Shown here: positions 1-4,565 of the stretch, piece by piece | How the letters are laid out: the number at the start of each line of letters is the position of its first letter | How positions within the stretch are numbered: the stretch's first letter is position 1 | NCBI GenBank assembly: GCA_046729975.1 | Contig: JBKPHS010000143.1 | Span: 1 to 9,804 of the forward strand | Direction of reading: 5' to 3' | DNA: 9,804 nt | DNA from: JBKPHS01 sp046729975 | GTDB lineage: Bacteria > Actinomycetota > Thermoleophilia > Solirubrobacterales > Thermoleophilaceae | Notes under the pieces: model-generated | What the model was told of the DNA's origin: nothing | Databases searched by the model: none | What the model saw: the letters and a program-made list of their open reading frames with translations, nothing else | Made by a program: the position numbers and the translations under genes

Positions 1-135
1 ACCGGCTGCGGCCAGATCAAGACCGGCGCCCCGTCCCGCTCGGACCGCGTGGCGAAGTACAACCAGCTCTTGCGGATCGAGGAGGCGCTGGGCTCCGACG
101 CCACTTATCCGGGCAGGTCGGTCTTTCGCCGTTAG
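1..135 (+). CDS. eno: Enolase, C-terminal end (partial, 5' cut by window edge)
   Basis: The visible 44 residues are the C-terminus of enolase, which converts 2-phosphoglycerate to phosphoenolpyruvate in glycolysis. The signature stretch TGAPSRSDRVAKYNQLLRIE (about residues 8-27 of the visible part) is the highly conserved end of the family, including the S-R-S-D-R segment near the C-terminal helix. The frame is open from base 1 and stops at TAG 133-135. The C-terminal extension after the conserved helix is about 15 residues, as in other actinobacterial enolases. The next gene on the same strand is ftsB-like; eno followed by a DivIC/FtsB gene is a common actinobacterial order, which supports both calls. 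The stop codon is the first three bases of a palindromic repeat. Confidence 0.95.
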   Translation, partial: TGCGQIKTGAPSRSDRVAKYNQLLRIEEALGSDATYPGRSVFRR

Positions 136-214
136 TGGGGCAGTGGGGCAGTGGGCAGGCTTGGACCCCGACTCTGCCCACTGCAGCCGGCGAAGCCGGC
201 GCTCTGCCAACTAG
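133..214 (+). repeat. Dispersed palindromic repeat, copy 1
   Basis: An intergenic element rich in CAGTGGGGCAG units. GCAGTGGGCAG (148-158) pairs perfectly with CTGCCCACTGC (174-184) across a 15-nt loop. A second hairpin, GCCGGC-GAA-GCCGGC, lies at 186-200. The outer ends are themselves a loose inverted repeat (TAGTGGGGCAG at 133-143 against CTGCCAACTA at 204-213). The 30 bases at 172-201 recur exactly at 2377-2406, so this is a repeat family and not a one-off terminator. It may also act as the transcription terminator of eno. No ORF in it looks real; a GTG at 135 opens an in-frame extension of the next gene, which is best ignored. Confidence 0.85.
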
Positions 215-248
215 AGCAAGATCAAGTCCGGCGGCAGGAGCAGTGCTC

Positions 249-265
249 GGAGCCTCGAAGGCTCC
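249..265 (+). other. Hairpin just upstream of the ftsB-like start
   Basis: GGAGCC (249-254), loop TCGAA, GGCTCC (260-265) forms a 6-bp GC-rich stem ending 4 nt before the ATG at 270. The 5' arm contains the only GGAG in the leader, so a folded leader would hide it. It could be a short attenuator or another small palindromic element. No function is proven. Confidence 0.45.
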
Positions 266-269
266 CCCG

Positions 270-605
270 ATGGCGACAGCGGCTACGACTCGGCATCGAG
301 CGCGGCCAGTGCCTCGGCGCCGCTCGGGGATCCGCTGGGACCGCGTCGGGCGGCTCGCGCTCCTCGGAACGCTGTTCGTGGTGGTGCTTCTCTACGTCTC
401 GCCGCTGACCAACTGGATCCGGCAGTCGCGCACCGCTTCCGAGCACCGTGCGGAGCTACGTGAGCTCGAGCGCGACAACGCGCGGCTCAAGACCCGCGTC
501 CGGATGCTCAGGCAGCCGGACGCGCTCGAGCGCGAGGCGCGCAAGCTCGGGATGGTCAAGCAGGGCGAGCGCGCCTTCGTAATCGAGAATCCGCCCCGGA
601 AGTGA
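270..605 (+). CDS. FtsB/DivIC-family cell-division protein
   Basis: A septum-formation-initiator (DivIC/FtsB) family protein of 111 aa, expected to sit in the inner membrane and bridge FtsL and FtsQ in the divisome. A basic cytoplasmic N-terminus (residues 1-26, many Arg) is followed by one membrane segment (about 27-45), a coiled coil (about 55-82, heptads with Leu and charged residues) and the family-typical end LEREARKLGMVKQGERAFVIE-like region at 86-106. Single-TM plus coiled-coil topology and size fit the family. ATG 270 is chosen because upstream in-frame sequence is the repeat element; GTG at codon 13 is a possible alternative. No clear Shine-Dalgarno is present, so it may be read from the eno transcript. 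The position after eno is typical of actinobacteria. Confidence 0.88.
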   Translation: MATAATTRHRARPVPRRRSGIRWDRVGRLALLGTLFVVVLLYVSPLTNWIRQSRTASEHRAELRELERDNARLKTRVRMLRQPDALEREARKLGMVKQGERAFVIENPPRK

Positions 606-631
606 CCTGCCCGCGGGCGGTCTCCGCTCGC

Positions 632-637
632 TAGCCT
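632..637 (+). promoter_or_regulatory. Putative -10 hexamer, near-leaderless start of the 647 gene
   Basis: TAGCCT fits the TAnnnT form of an actinobacterial -10 box and ends 9 nt before the ATG at 647. No Shine-Dalgarno lies between. Transcription would start about 2 nt before the start codon. No convincing -35 is visible. Confidence 0.45.
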
Positions 638-646
638 CGGGCAGAG

Positions 647-985
647 ATGAACGGCGAGCGGCGCGGCTACGCGATCGACAATGCGATCTTCCAGTGGGAG
701 GAGGGCGAGCGGCGCCTCCGCGACGCGCCGGAGCTCGAGCGCGCCGACCTCCTGCGGGCGGTCGATGCCGTCATCGAGGAGCTCAGGCGGCGACTCGGCT
801 CCTCCTTCACCACCGCCGAGCTCGCGGATCTCTATGCCGAGAACCCCGACTGGGCGTCAGACATCGCCCAGCGCGAGGCGGCGGGCACGGACTCCCCCTG
901 GGTCGTCGATGCCGCGTTCAGCAGGTACGTCCGCGAGGCCGCCGACTACGCCGGCGGGCAGCCGATCGACCGGCCGGGCCGCTAG
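647..985 (+). CDS. Hypothetical protein, 112 aa, mostly helical
   Basis: I do not recognise a named family. The protein is soluble, acidic and probably all-helical, with no signal peptide, membrane segment or Cys motif. Residues 9-50 are a long amphipathic helix-rich stretch with many Glu/Arg pairs (ELERADLLRAVDAVIEELRRRL). Residues 52-70 (SSFTTAELADLYAENPDW) look like a small helix-turn-helix-sized unit, and 82-100 form another aromatic-containing helix. Codon use (GC-rich third positions) fits the neighbours and supports a real gene. The start at 647 is supported by the -10-like TAGCCT just upstream. Its TAG stop shares bases with the stop of the convergent gene, in a CTAG at 982-985. Confidence 0.75.
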   Translation: MNGERRGYAIDNAIFQWEEGERRLRDAPELERADLLRAVDAVIEELRRRLGSSFTTAELADLYAENPDWASDIAQREAAGTDSPWVVDAAFSRYVREAADYAGGQPIDRPGR

Positions 986-1554
986 TCGTCTACGTCGAGC
1001 TCGTCGTCGTCGCGCTCGTCCTCGCCCGCGCGGCGGATGACGATCTGGTCGGGCTCGATCGCGACTGTCACCGGGCGGTGCCCCGCCCAGTGCTCGGCGT
1101 AGACGGGGTCGTCCTGGACAGCGGGGTCGAGCCACAGCCCGTAGCCCTCCTCGCCGTGGTCGAACGTGCCCTCGAGCTCGCGCCTTCGCCCGCGCCCGCC
1201 CCGTCTCCGCCCGCGGCCGCCGCGCCTCCCGCGCCGGCGCCCGGTCCTGGCGGCGCCCTCGTCCTCCTCTTCGGCCGAGACCTCGTCGGCCTCCTCCTCG
1301 TCCTCCTCCGTCTCGGGCTCTGCGTCGAGCGCGGCGGCGACCATGGCGTCGTCCTCGGCGCGCAGGTCCAGCTCCTCGTCGACGAACGGCCCCTCGCCGT
1401 CGTCCCCGTCCGGGGCGAGGTCGTGCTCGCGCTTGAACGCCCCGATGTCCTTGACGCTCACCTCGAGCTGATGGGCGATCCAAGCGTCCGTTCGTCCCTG
1501 CCGGACCCAGGTCCGGATCTGGTTCAACTGTGCCCTGAGCGAGCGCCGCGCCAT
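982..1554 (-). CDS. Charge-segregated protein: putative HTH, acidic linker, RG-rich box, C-terminal domain
   Basis: A 190-aa protein of unknown function with strikingly separated blocks. Residues 1-46 are basic and helical and resemble a helix-turn-helix (WVRQGRTDAWIAHQLEVS, then a second helix). Residues 48-100 are strongly acidic (long Glu/Asp runs). Residues 103-125 are almost only Arg and Gly, like an RGG box that binds RNA or DNA. Residues 126-175 look folded, with Trp, Tyr and beta-strand pattern (PVTVAIEPDQIVIRR), and 176-190 are an acidic tail. Nucleic-acid binding is inferred from composition, not from a known family. It is divergent from csrA across about 150 bp. The ATG at 1554 has TAGTCT 9 nt upstream and no Shine-Dalgarno. 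Confidence 0.8.
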   Translation of the reverse strand: MARRSLRAQLNQIRTWVRQGRTDAWIAHQLEVSVKDIGAFKREHDLAPDGDDGEGPFVDEELDLRAEDDAMVAAALDAEPETEEDEEEADEVSAEEEDEGAARTGRRRGRRGGRGRRRGGRGRRRELEGTFDHGEEGYGLWLDPAVQDDPVYAEHWAGHRPVTVAIEPDQIVIRRAGEDERDDDELDVDD

Positions 1555-1563
1555 CGGGCGCGG

Positions 1564-1569
1564 AGACTA
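1564..1569 (-). promoter_or_regulatory. Putative -10 hexamer for the RG-rich protein gene
   Basis: On the minus strand TAGTCT ends 9 nt before the ATG at 1554, with no Shine-Dalgarno in between, suggesting a near-leaderless transcript. No clear -35 is seen. Confidence 0.4.
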
Positions 1570-1633
1570 GTACACGCGCTCCAGATCACGACCCGCCCGG
1601 CCGTGCCCACTGGCAATCTGACAATCGGCCGCT

Positions 1634-1689
1634 TAGACTCTCGCGGGGCTGGGGGACTGGTGTCCTCTGCGCACGTACGCGGTTAGACT
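1634..1689 (+). promoter_or_regulatory. csrA upstream region with two TTAGACT boxes
   Basis: TTAGACT occurs twice, at 1633-1639 and 1683-1689, 50 bp apart; TAGACT fits a TAnnnT -10 box. The proximal box would start transcription about 11 nt before csrA, the distal one about 60 nt before it. No good -35 was found for either. The rest of the 1555-1707 gap shows no gene. Confidence 0.35.
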
Positions 1690-1696
1690 GCCGCAC

Positions 1697-1701
1697 GGAG
1701 G
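1697..1701 (+). promoter_or_regulatory. Ribosome binding site of csrA
   Basis: GGAGG with a 6-nt spacer to ATG 1708 fixes the start. In many bacteria CsrA binds GGA motifs near its own Shine-Dalgarno; this GGA makes self-repression possible, but no hairpin presenting it is obvious. Confidence 0.7.
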
Positions 1702-1707
1702 CGCCCA

Positions 1708-1962
1708 ATGCTGGTTCTGACGCGCAAGTCCAACCAGAGCATCATGATCGGCGACGAGATCGAGGTGTCGGTCCTCGCCATCATGGGGGAGAAGGTCAGG
1801 ATCGGGATCGAGGCGCCGCGCTCGATACCCGTCTTTCGCAAGGAGGTCTACCTCGAGATCCAGCGCGAGCGCGCCGGAGCCGAGGGCGACTCGCGCAAGG
1901 CGGTCGATGAGGCCCTGGAGCGCATGAAGAGCGGCGGCGAGCAGGCCGCCAAGAACAGCTGA
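1708..1962 (+). CDS. csrA: Carbon storage regulator CsrA (RsmA)
   Basis: A homodimeric RNA-binding translational regulator that binds GGA motifs in mRNA leaders. The N-terminus MLVLTRKSNQSIMIGDEIEV is the classic first two beta strands, and GEKVRIGIEAP followed by VFRKEVY completes the fold. The RNA-contacting residues of characterised CsrA proteins, L4, R6 and R44, are all present. The protein is 84 aa against about 61-75 in most relatives; the extra C-terminal part (about 60-84) is charged and helical. It stands alone here, without flagellar genes or the antagonist gene fliW that often accompany csrA in Gram-positive bacteria. Good Shine-Dalgarno and start make the call secure. Confidence 0.96.
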   Translation: MLVLTRKSNQSIMIGDEIEVSVLAIMGEKVRIGIEAPRSIPVFRKEVYLEIQRERAGAEGDSRKAVDEALERMKSGGEQAAKNS

Positions 1963-2000
1963 CCAGCGAGAAGCGAGGCTGGCGAGGACGCAGGGAGCGA

Positions 2001-2017
2001 CGTGTGCTCTGCACATG
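2001..2017 (+). terminator. Hairpin after csrA
   Basis: TGTGC (2003-2007), loop TCT, GCACA (2011-2015), extended by one wobble and one C-G pair, lies 39 nt after the csrA stop. There is no U-tract, so it is a weak terminator candidate. Confidence 0.35.
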
Positions 2018-2030
2018 AGTGACCGAGGAC

Positions 2031-2049
2031 GCCAGGCGAAGCTTCTGGC
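2031..2049 (-). terminator. Hairpin between csrA and the convergent small membrane protein gene
   Basis: GCCAG (2031-2035) pairs with CTGGC (2045-2049) around a 9-nt loop, 3 nt beyond the stop of the minus-strand gene. It could serve as a terminator in either direction. The stem is short and has no U-run. Confidence 0.3.
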
Positions 2050-2052
2050 TCG

Positions 2053-2295
2053 TCAGCGCCCTATGAGCATCGCGAGGGTCTCGAACATCACGATCGTCAC
2101 TACGACGGTCGTAGCGACGATCGCGAAGATGAGCCAGGCGAAGCGCATCGTGCCGTGCTTCTCCACGCGCTGGGCACGGCGCGAGCGCGAGCGCTCCGCC
2201 GCGGTACGGCGGAGCTCGCTGCGGCGGAGCCGCTCCTCCGCGGTCTCCTCGCGAAAGGCGGCCTCGAACTGCGCGAGCGACTGACGCATCCGCAT
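2053..2295 (-). CDS. Small membrane protein, 80 aa, charged helix plus one TM segment
   Basis: Function unknown. Residues 5-47 form a highly charged helix (many Glu and Arg, coiled-coil-like), and 51-76 form a hydrophobic membrane segment with repeated Val, Ile and Thr. A short end (LIGR) follows. The layout suggests a single-span protein with a cytoplasmic N-terminal helix. The start is ATG 2295, with a second ATG two codons on at 2289. The upstream in-frame extension was rejected because it runs through the palindromic repeat and into the next gene. TAGCCT lies 10 nt before the start and there is no Shine-Dalgarno. The clean hydrophobic pattern and codon use make it likely to be real despite its size. 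Confidence 0.72.
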   Translation of the reverse strand: MRMRQSLAQFEAAFREETAEERLRRSELRRTAAERSRSRRAQRVEKHGTMRFAWLIFAIVATTVVVTIVMFETLAMLIGR

Positions 2296-2305
2296 GGCGG
2301 GTGGA

Positions 2306-2311
2306 AGGCTA
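2306..2311 (-). promoter_or_regulatory. Putative -10 hexamer for the small membrane protein
   Basis: TAGCCT on the minus strand, 10 nt before ATG 2295. It is the same hexamer as at 632-637, and again there is no Shine-Dalgarno. The upstream side runs into the palindromic repeat. Confidence 0.4.
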
Positions 2312-2321
2312 CAACCATTAC

Positions 2322-2426
2322 GACGGGCAGCGGGGCAGTGAGGCAGTGGGGCAGTGAGCAAGCCAATGAGCCCCAGCTCTGCCCACTGCAGCCGGCGAAG
2401 CCGGCGATCTGCCCCACTGCCCACTA
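2322..2426 (-). repeat. Dispersed palindromic repeat, copy 2
   Basis: A second member of the family at 133-214. Bases 2377-2406 are identical to 172-201. GGCAGTGGGGCAG (2342-2354) pairs perfectly with CTGCCCCACTGCC (2409-2421). The GCCGGC-GAA-GCCGGC hairpin lies inside, at 2391-2405. Read on the minus strand it begins TAGTGGGCAGTGGGGCAG, and that TAG (2424-2426) is the stop of the DUF2090 gene. It is longer than copy 1 because of extra CAGTG units and a different central part. It may terminate the DUF2090 transcript. The left boundary near 2322 is approximate. Confidence 0.85.
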
Positions 2427-3347
2427 CGTCCTGACTGCCGCCTCGGCGCCCTCGTAGACCTCGACAAAGCGCAGGTACTTCTGCGCGATCTGGTCGCGCG
2501 CCGCCGCGCGCTCGAGCGAGCCGTCGAGGAACTGCTTCAGGGGATCGCCCCAGATCGAGCGCCCGATCGCGAAGCCGACGAAGCCATCCACAGGCGCGGC
2601 CTCGCGCAGCCAGTGCTCGACCTTGTCGTCGTCCGCGCCGCGGCCGAGGACCACGCAGACCACTCCGTCGCGGCCTCCGGCGCGACACTGCTTGGCAAGC
2701 ATCTCGGCGTCCGACTGTGCATCGACGCCCTCGATCTTCCAGATGTCCACCTCGATGCCGTAGTCCTGGATCTCCTCGATGGCGCGGCGCATCAGCTCGG
2801 GCCGCAGCTCGGCGTCGTAGCGGTCCGAGTCGCCCCCGGCCTGCTCAAGCTGGGCGTCCTCCGCGGGTACCAACAGCTCGAACAGGAACTTGCGGCCGTT
2901 GTCGTGAAGCCAGTCCGCGAGCCGCTTCAGGCGCTCGAGTTGCCGCCGGTTCATCTCCGCGTCCCCGTCGGGGTTGTAGCGGACGAGGACCTTGGAGAAG
3001 TCGGGATCGAACCGCTCGATGTGCTCGGCGAACTGATCGCCGTACTCGAAGTCGAACTCGTCCTGGCCGCTCTTTTCCACCGGCATCGCGAGCTTCAGCC
3101 CGCGCGCCCTGGCCTCCTCGGGGACGGTGCCGCCGAACTGCTCGTCGACCAGGGCGCCGGTCATGCTCGGCTCCGCCCCTCCTTCCACCGCCGTCTCGAG
3201 CCCCTCGTAGATCAGGTGCTTCGCGTCGGCGATCCTCTCCCTCTCCTCAGGGGTCGGATCGCCACTGAGCCCGAACCACTTCTTCTGGAACGAGCCGCGG
3301 TGATCGAACGCCAGGATGAACAACTTGTCGTCATAGCCGAGGGCCAT
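2424..3347 (-). CDS. Stand-alone DUF2090 aldolase-like protein (IolC C-terminal type)
   Basis: A 307-aa TIM-barrel protein of the DUF2090 family. This domain is usually fused behind 5-dehydro-2-deoxygluconokinase (IolC) and is thought to be the aldolase for 2-deoxy-5-keto-gluconate 6-phosphate in inositol breakdown. Visible marks are LFILAFDHRGSF (9-20), SKVLVRYNPDGD (118-129), VDIWKIEG (200-207) and GFAIGRSIWGDP (258-269). The last two resemble the Schiff-base lysine strand and phosphate-binding loop of class I tagatose-bisphosphate aldolases (LacD), which would make K204 the catalytic lysine; this is inference. No kinase domain or other iol gene is nearby, so the substrate is open. ATG 3347 is chosen for its GGAGG 5 nt upstream; earlier ATGs lack one. 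Confidence 0.82.
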   Translation of the reverse strand: MALGYDDKLFILAFDHRGSFQKKWFGLSGDPTPEERERIADAKHLIYEGLETAVEGGAEPSMTGALVDEQFGGTVPEEARARGLKLAMPVEKSGQDEFDFEYGDQFAEHIERFDPDFSKVLVRYNPDGDAEMNRRQLERLKRLADWLHDNGRKFLFELLVPAEDAQLEQAGGDSDRYDAELRPELMRRAIEEIQDYGIEVDIWKIEGVDAQSDAEMLAKQCRAGGRDGVVCVVLGRGADDDKVEHWLREAAPVDGFVGFAIGRSIWGDPLKQFLDGSLERAAARDQIAQKYLRFVEVYEGAEAAVRT

Positions 3348-3352
3348 AGATA

Positions 3353-3357
3353 CCTCC
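3353..3357 (-). promoter_or_regulatory. Ribosome binding site deciding the DUF2090 start
   Basis: GGAGG on the minus strand with a 5-nt spacer to ATG 3347. It favours this start over the in-frame upstream codons that would add up to 27 residues. Confidence 0.65.
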
Positions 3358-3384
3358 GAAGTTCCATTCATAGCGGGTCGCCCA

Positions 3385-3392
3385 GTTATACC
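3385..3392. promoter_or_regulatory. Overlapping divergent -10 elements between DUF2090 and YbdK-type genes
   Basis: The near-symmetric GTTATACC reads TATACC (3387-3392) toward the ligase gene, ending 10 nt before ATG 3403. On the other strand it reads TATAAC (3385-3390) toward the DUF2090 gene, giving a leader of about 30 nt with a Shine-Dalgarno. The starts of the two genes are 55 bp apart. No good -35 is visible on either side. Confidence 0.42.
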
Positions 3393-3402
3393 CCCGGCTA
3401 CC

Positions 3403-4518
3403 ATGCCGCGCGTGGAGCACCGATTCACGGGCCCCGCCTACACGATCGGCATCGAGGAGGAGCTGATGATCCTCGACGCGGAGACCCTCGAGCTATCGAA
3501 CTCCATCGAGTCGATGCTCGAGGCCGTGGGTGAGGAGGACAGCCACATCAAGCCCGAGCTGATGGAGTCGGTGCTCGAGATCGCGACGAGCCCGTGCAAG
3601 GACACGGCCGAGGCCGGACGTGAGCTCCGAGGGCTCCGGGAGCGGGTGGTTGTCGCCGCACGAGACCGCGGGCTTGCGATCGGGGCCGCCGGAACGCACC
3701 CGTTCGCGATGTGGGAGGACCAGCGGATCGTCGCCAGGCCGCGCTACCGCGAGCTGATCGCGGCGCTCCGGTTCGTCGCCCGCCAGGAGATCATCTTCGG
3801 CGTCCACGTGCACGTCGGAGTCGACGATCCCGACAAGGCGATCCACGTGGCCAACGGGATGCGGGTTCACATGCCGCTGCTGCTCGCCCTGTCGGCCAAC
3901 TCGCCCTTCTGGCGGGCCGATGCGACCGGGCTCCTGTCGACCCGCACACCGATCTTCCGCGCCTTCCCGCGCGTCGGCATCCCGCCGCGCTACCGCGACT
4001 ACGAGGACTACAAGCGCCGTGTGGAGTTCATGTGCGAGGCAAAGGTGATCGGGGACTACACGTATCTCTGGTACGACGTGCGCCCGCACCCCAACTTCGG
4101 CACGGTCGAGGTGCGGGTGATGGACTCCCAGACCCGCGTGGAGCACACCCTGGGGCTCGCCGCGCTCGTGCAGGCGATGATCAAGGAGCTGTGCGAGCAC
4201 TTCGAGGCCGGCAAGCACCTCTCGCGCTACCCGTACGAGATGCTGGACGAGAACAAGTGGCTGGCCGCCCGGCACGGCCTCGACGGCGAGCTCGTGGACC
4301 TGCCGAAGGATGAGCGCGTCCCGACCAAGCAGCTGGTGCGGCGGGTGCTCGACAGGATGCGCGAGCACGCCCAGGACCTCGGATCTACCGCGGAGCTCGA
4401 GGGCGTCGAGGACCTGATCGACAACGGCAACGGGGCCGCGAGGCAGGTCGTCGTCTACGAGGCCAATCACGACCTGCGCGAAGTCGTCGGCGAGATCGTC
4501 GCGGCGACCGCCGAGTAG
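3403..4518 (+). CDS. ybdK: YbdK-type glutamate--cysteine ligase / carboxylate-amine ligase (GCS2 family)
   Basis: An ATP-dependent carboxylate-amine ligase of the GCS2 family, 371 aa, the usual length of YbdK proteins. Conserved parts in order: GIEEEL (16-21, metal and glutamate binding), KPELMES (50-56), THPF (98-101), FGVHVHVG (132-139), SANSPFW (164-170), RPHPNFGTVEVRVMDSQ (227-243) and ENKW (283-286). Characterised YbdK proteins have weak gamma-glutamylcysteine synthetase activity, and the true substrate in most species is unclear. The actinobacterial EgtA of ergothioneine synthesis is a longer relative, and no egt genes lie here. The start codon ATG 3403 has TATACC 10 nt upstream and no Shine-Dalgarno. 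Confidence 0.9.
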   Translation: MPRVEHRFTGPAYTIGIEEELMILDAETLELSNSIESMLEAVGEEDSHIKPELMESVLEIATSPCKDTAEAGRELRGLRERVVVAARDRGLAIGAAGTHPFAMWEDQRIVARPRYRELIAALRFVARQEIIFGVHVHVGVDDPDKAIHVANGMRVHMPLLLALSANSPFWRADATGLLSTRTPIFRAFPRVGIPPRYRDYEDYKRRVEFMCEAKVIGDYTYLWYDVRPHPNFGTVEVRVMDSQTRVEHTLGLAALVQAMIKELCEHFEAGKHLSRYPYEMLDENKWLAARHGLDGELVDLPKDERVPTKQLVRRVLDRMREHAQDLGSTAELEGVEDLIDNGNGAARQVVVYEANHDLREVVGEIVAATAE

Positions 4519-4532
4519 CCGAGAGTCCGGCC

Positions 4533-4544
4533 GACCGGCCGGTC
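4533..4544 (+). promoter_or_regulatory. 12-bp perfect palindrome before the pseudo-rhomboid gene
   Basis: GACCGGCCGGTC is a perfect palindrome ending 8 nt before the putative -10 box of the next gene. It could be an operator for a dimeric regulator, although such palindromes are not rare in GC-rich DNA. Confidence 0.3.
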
Positions 4545-4552
4545 CACGGCAG

Positions 4553-4558
4553 TATCCT
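4553..4558 (+). promoter_or_regulatory. Putative -10 hexamer, leaderless GTG start at 4566
   Basis: TATCCT followed by exactly 7 nt and then GTG 4566. Transcription would begin at the start codon itself. No Shine-Dalgarno is present. Confidence 0.5.
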
Positions 4559-4565
4559 CGGACTG

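Noticed and set aside
148..201. CRISPR-like array from the repeated CAGTGGGG units
   Set aside because: Units are short, adjacent and without unique spacers; the structure is a palindromic element.
135..269. GTG-initiated N-terminal extension of the ftsB-like gene
   Set aside because: It translates the palindromic repeat and has low-complexity sequence not expected in the family; ATG 270 gives the normal length.
694..1686. 330-aa open frame on the plus strand
   Set aside because: It lies over the 647 gene in another frame and antisense to the RG-rich gene; composition reflects GC-rich shadow coding.
2296..2688. Upstream in-frame extension of the small membrane protein on the minus strand
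   Set aside because: It runs through the repeat and overlaps the DUF2090 gene in another frame; ATG 2295 gives a clean helix-plus-TM protein.
2613..3533. 306-aa open frame on the plus strand
   Set aside because: Antisense to the DUF2090 gene and then out of frame with the YbdK-type gene; no recognisable domain.
3493..4470. 325-aa open frame antisense to the YbdK-type ligase
   Set aside because: His/Val/Leu-rich shadow typical of the complementary frame of a GC-rich gene; the plus-strand gene has all family motifs.
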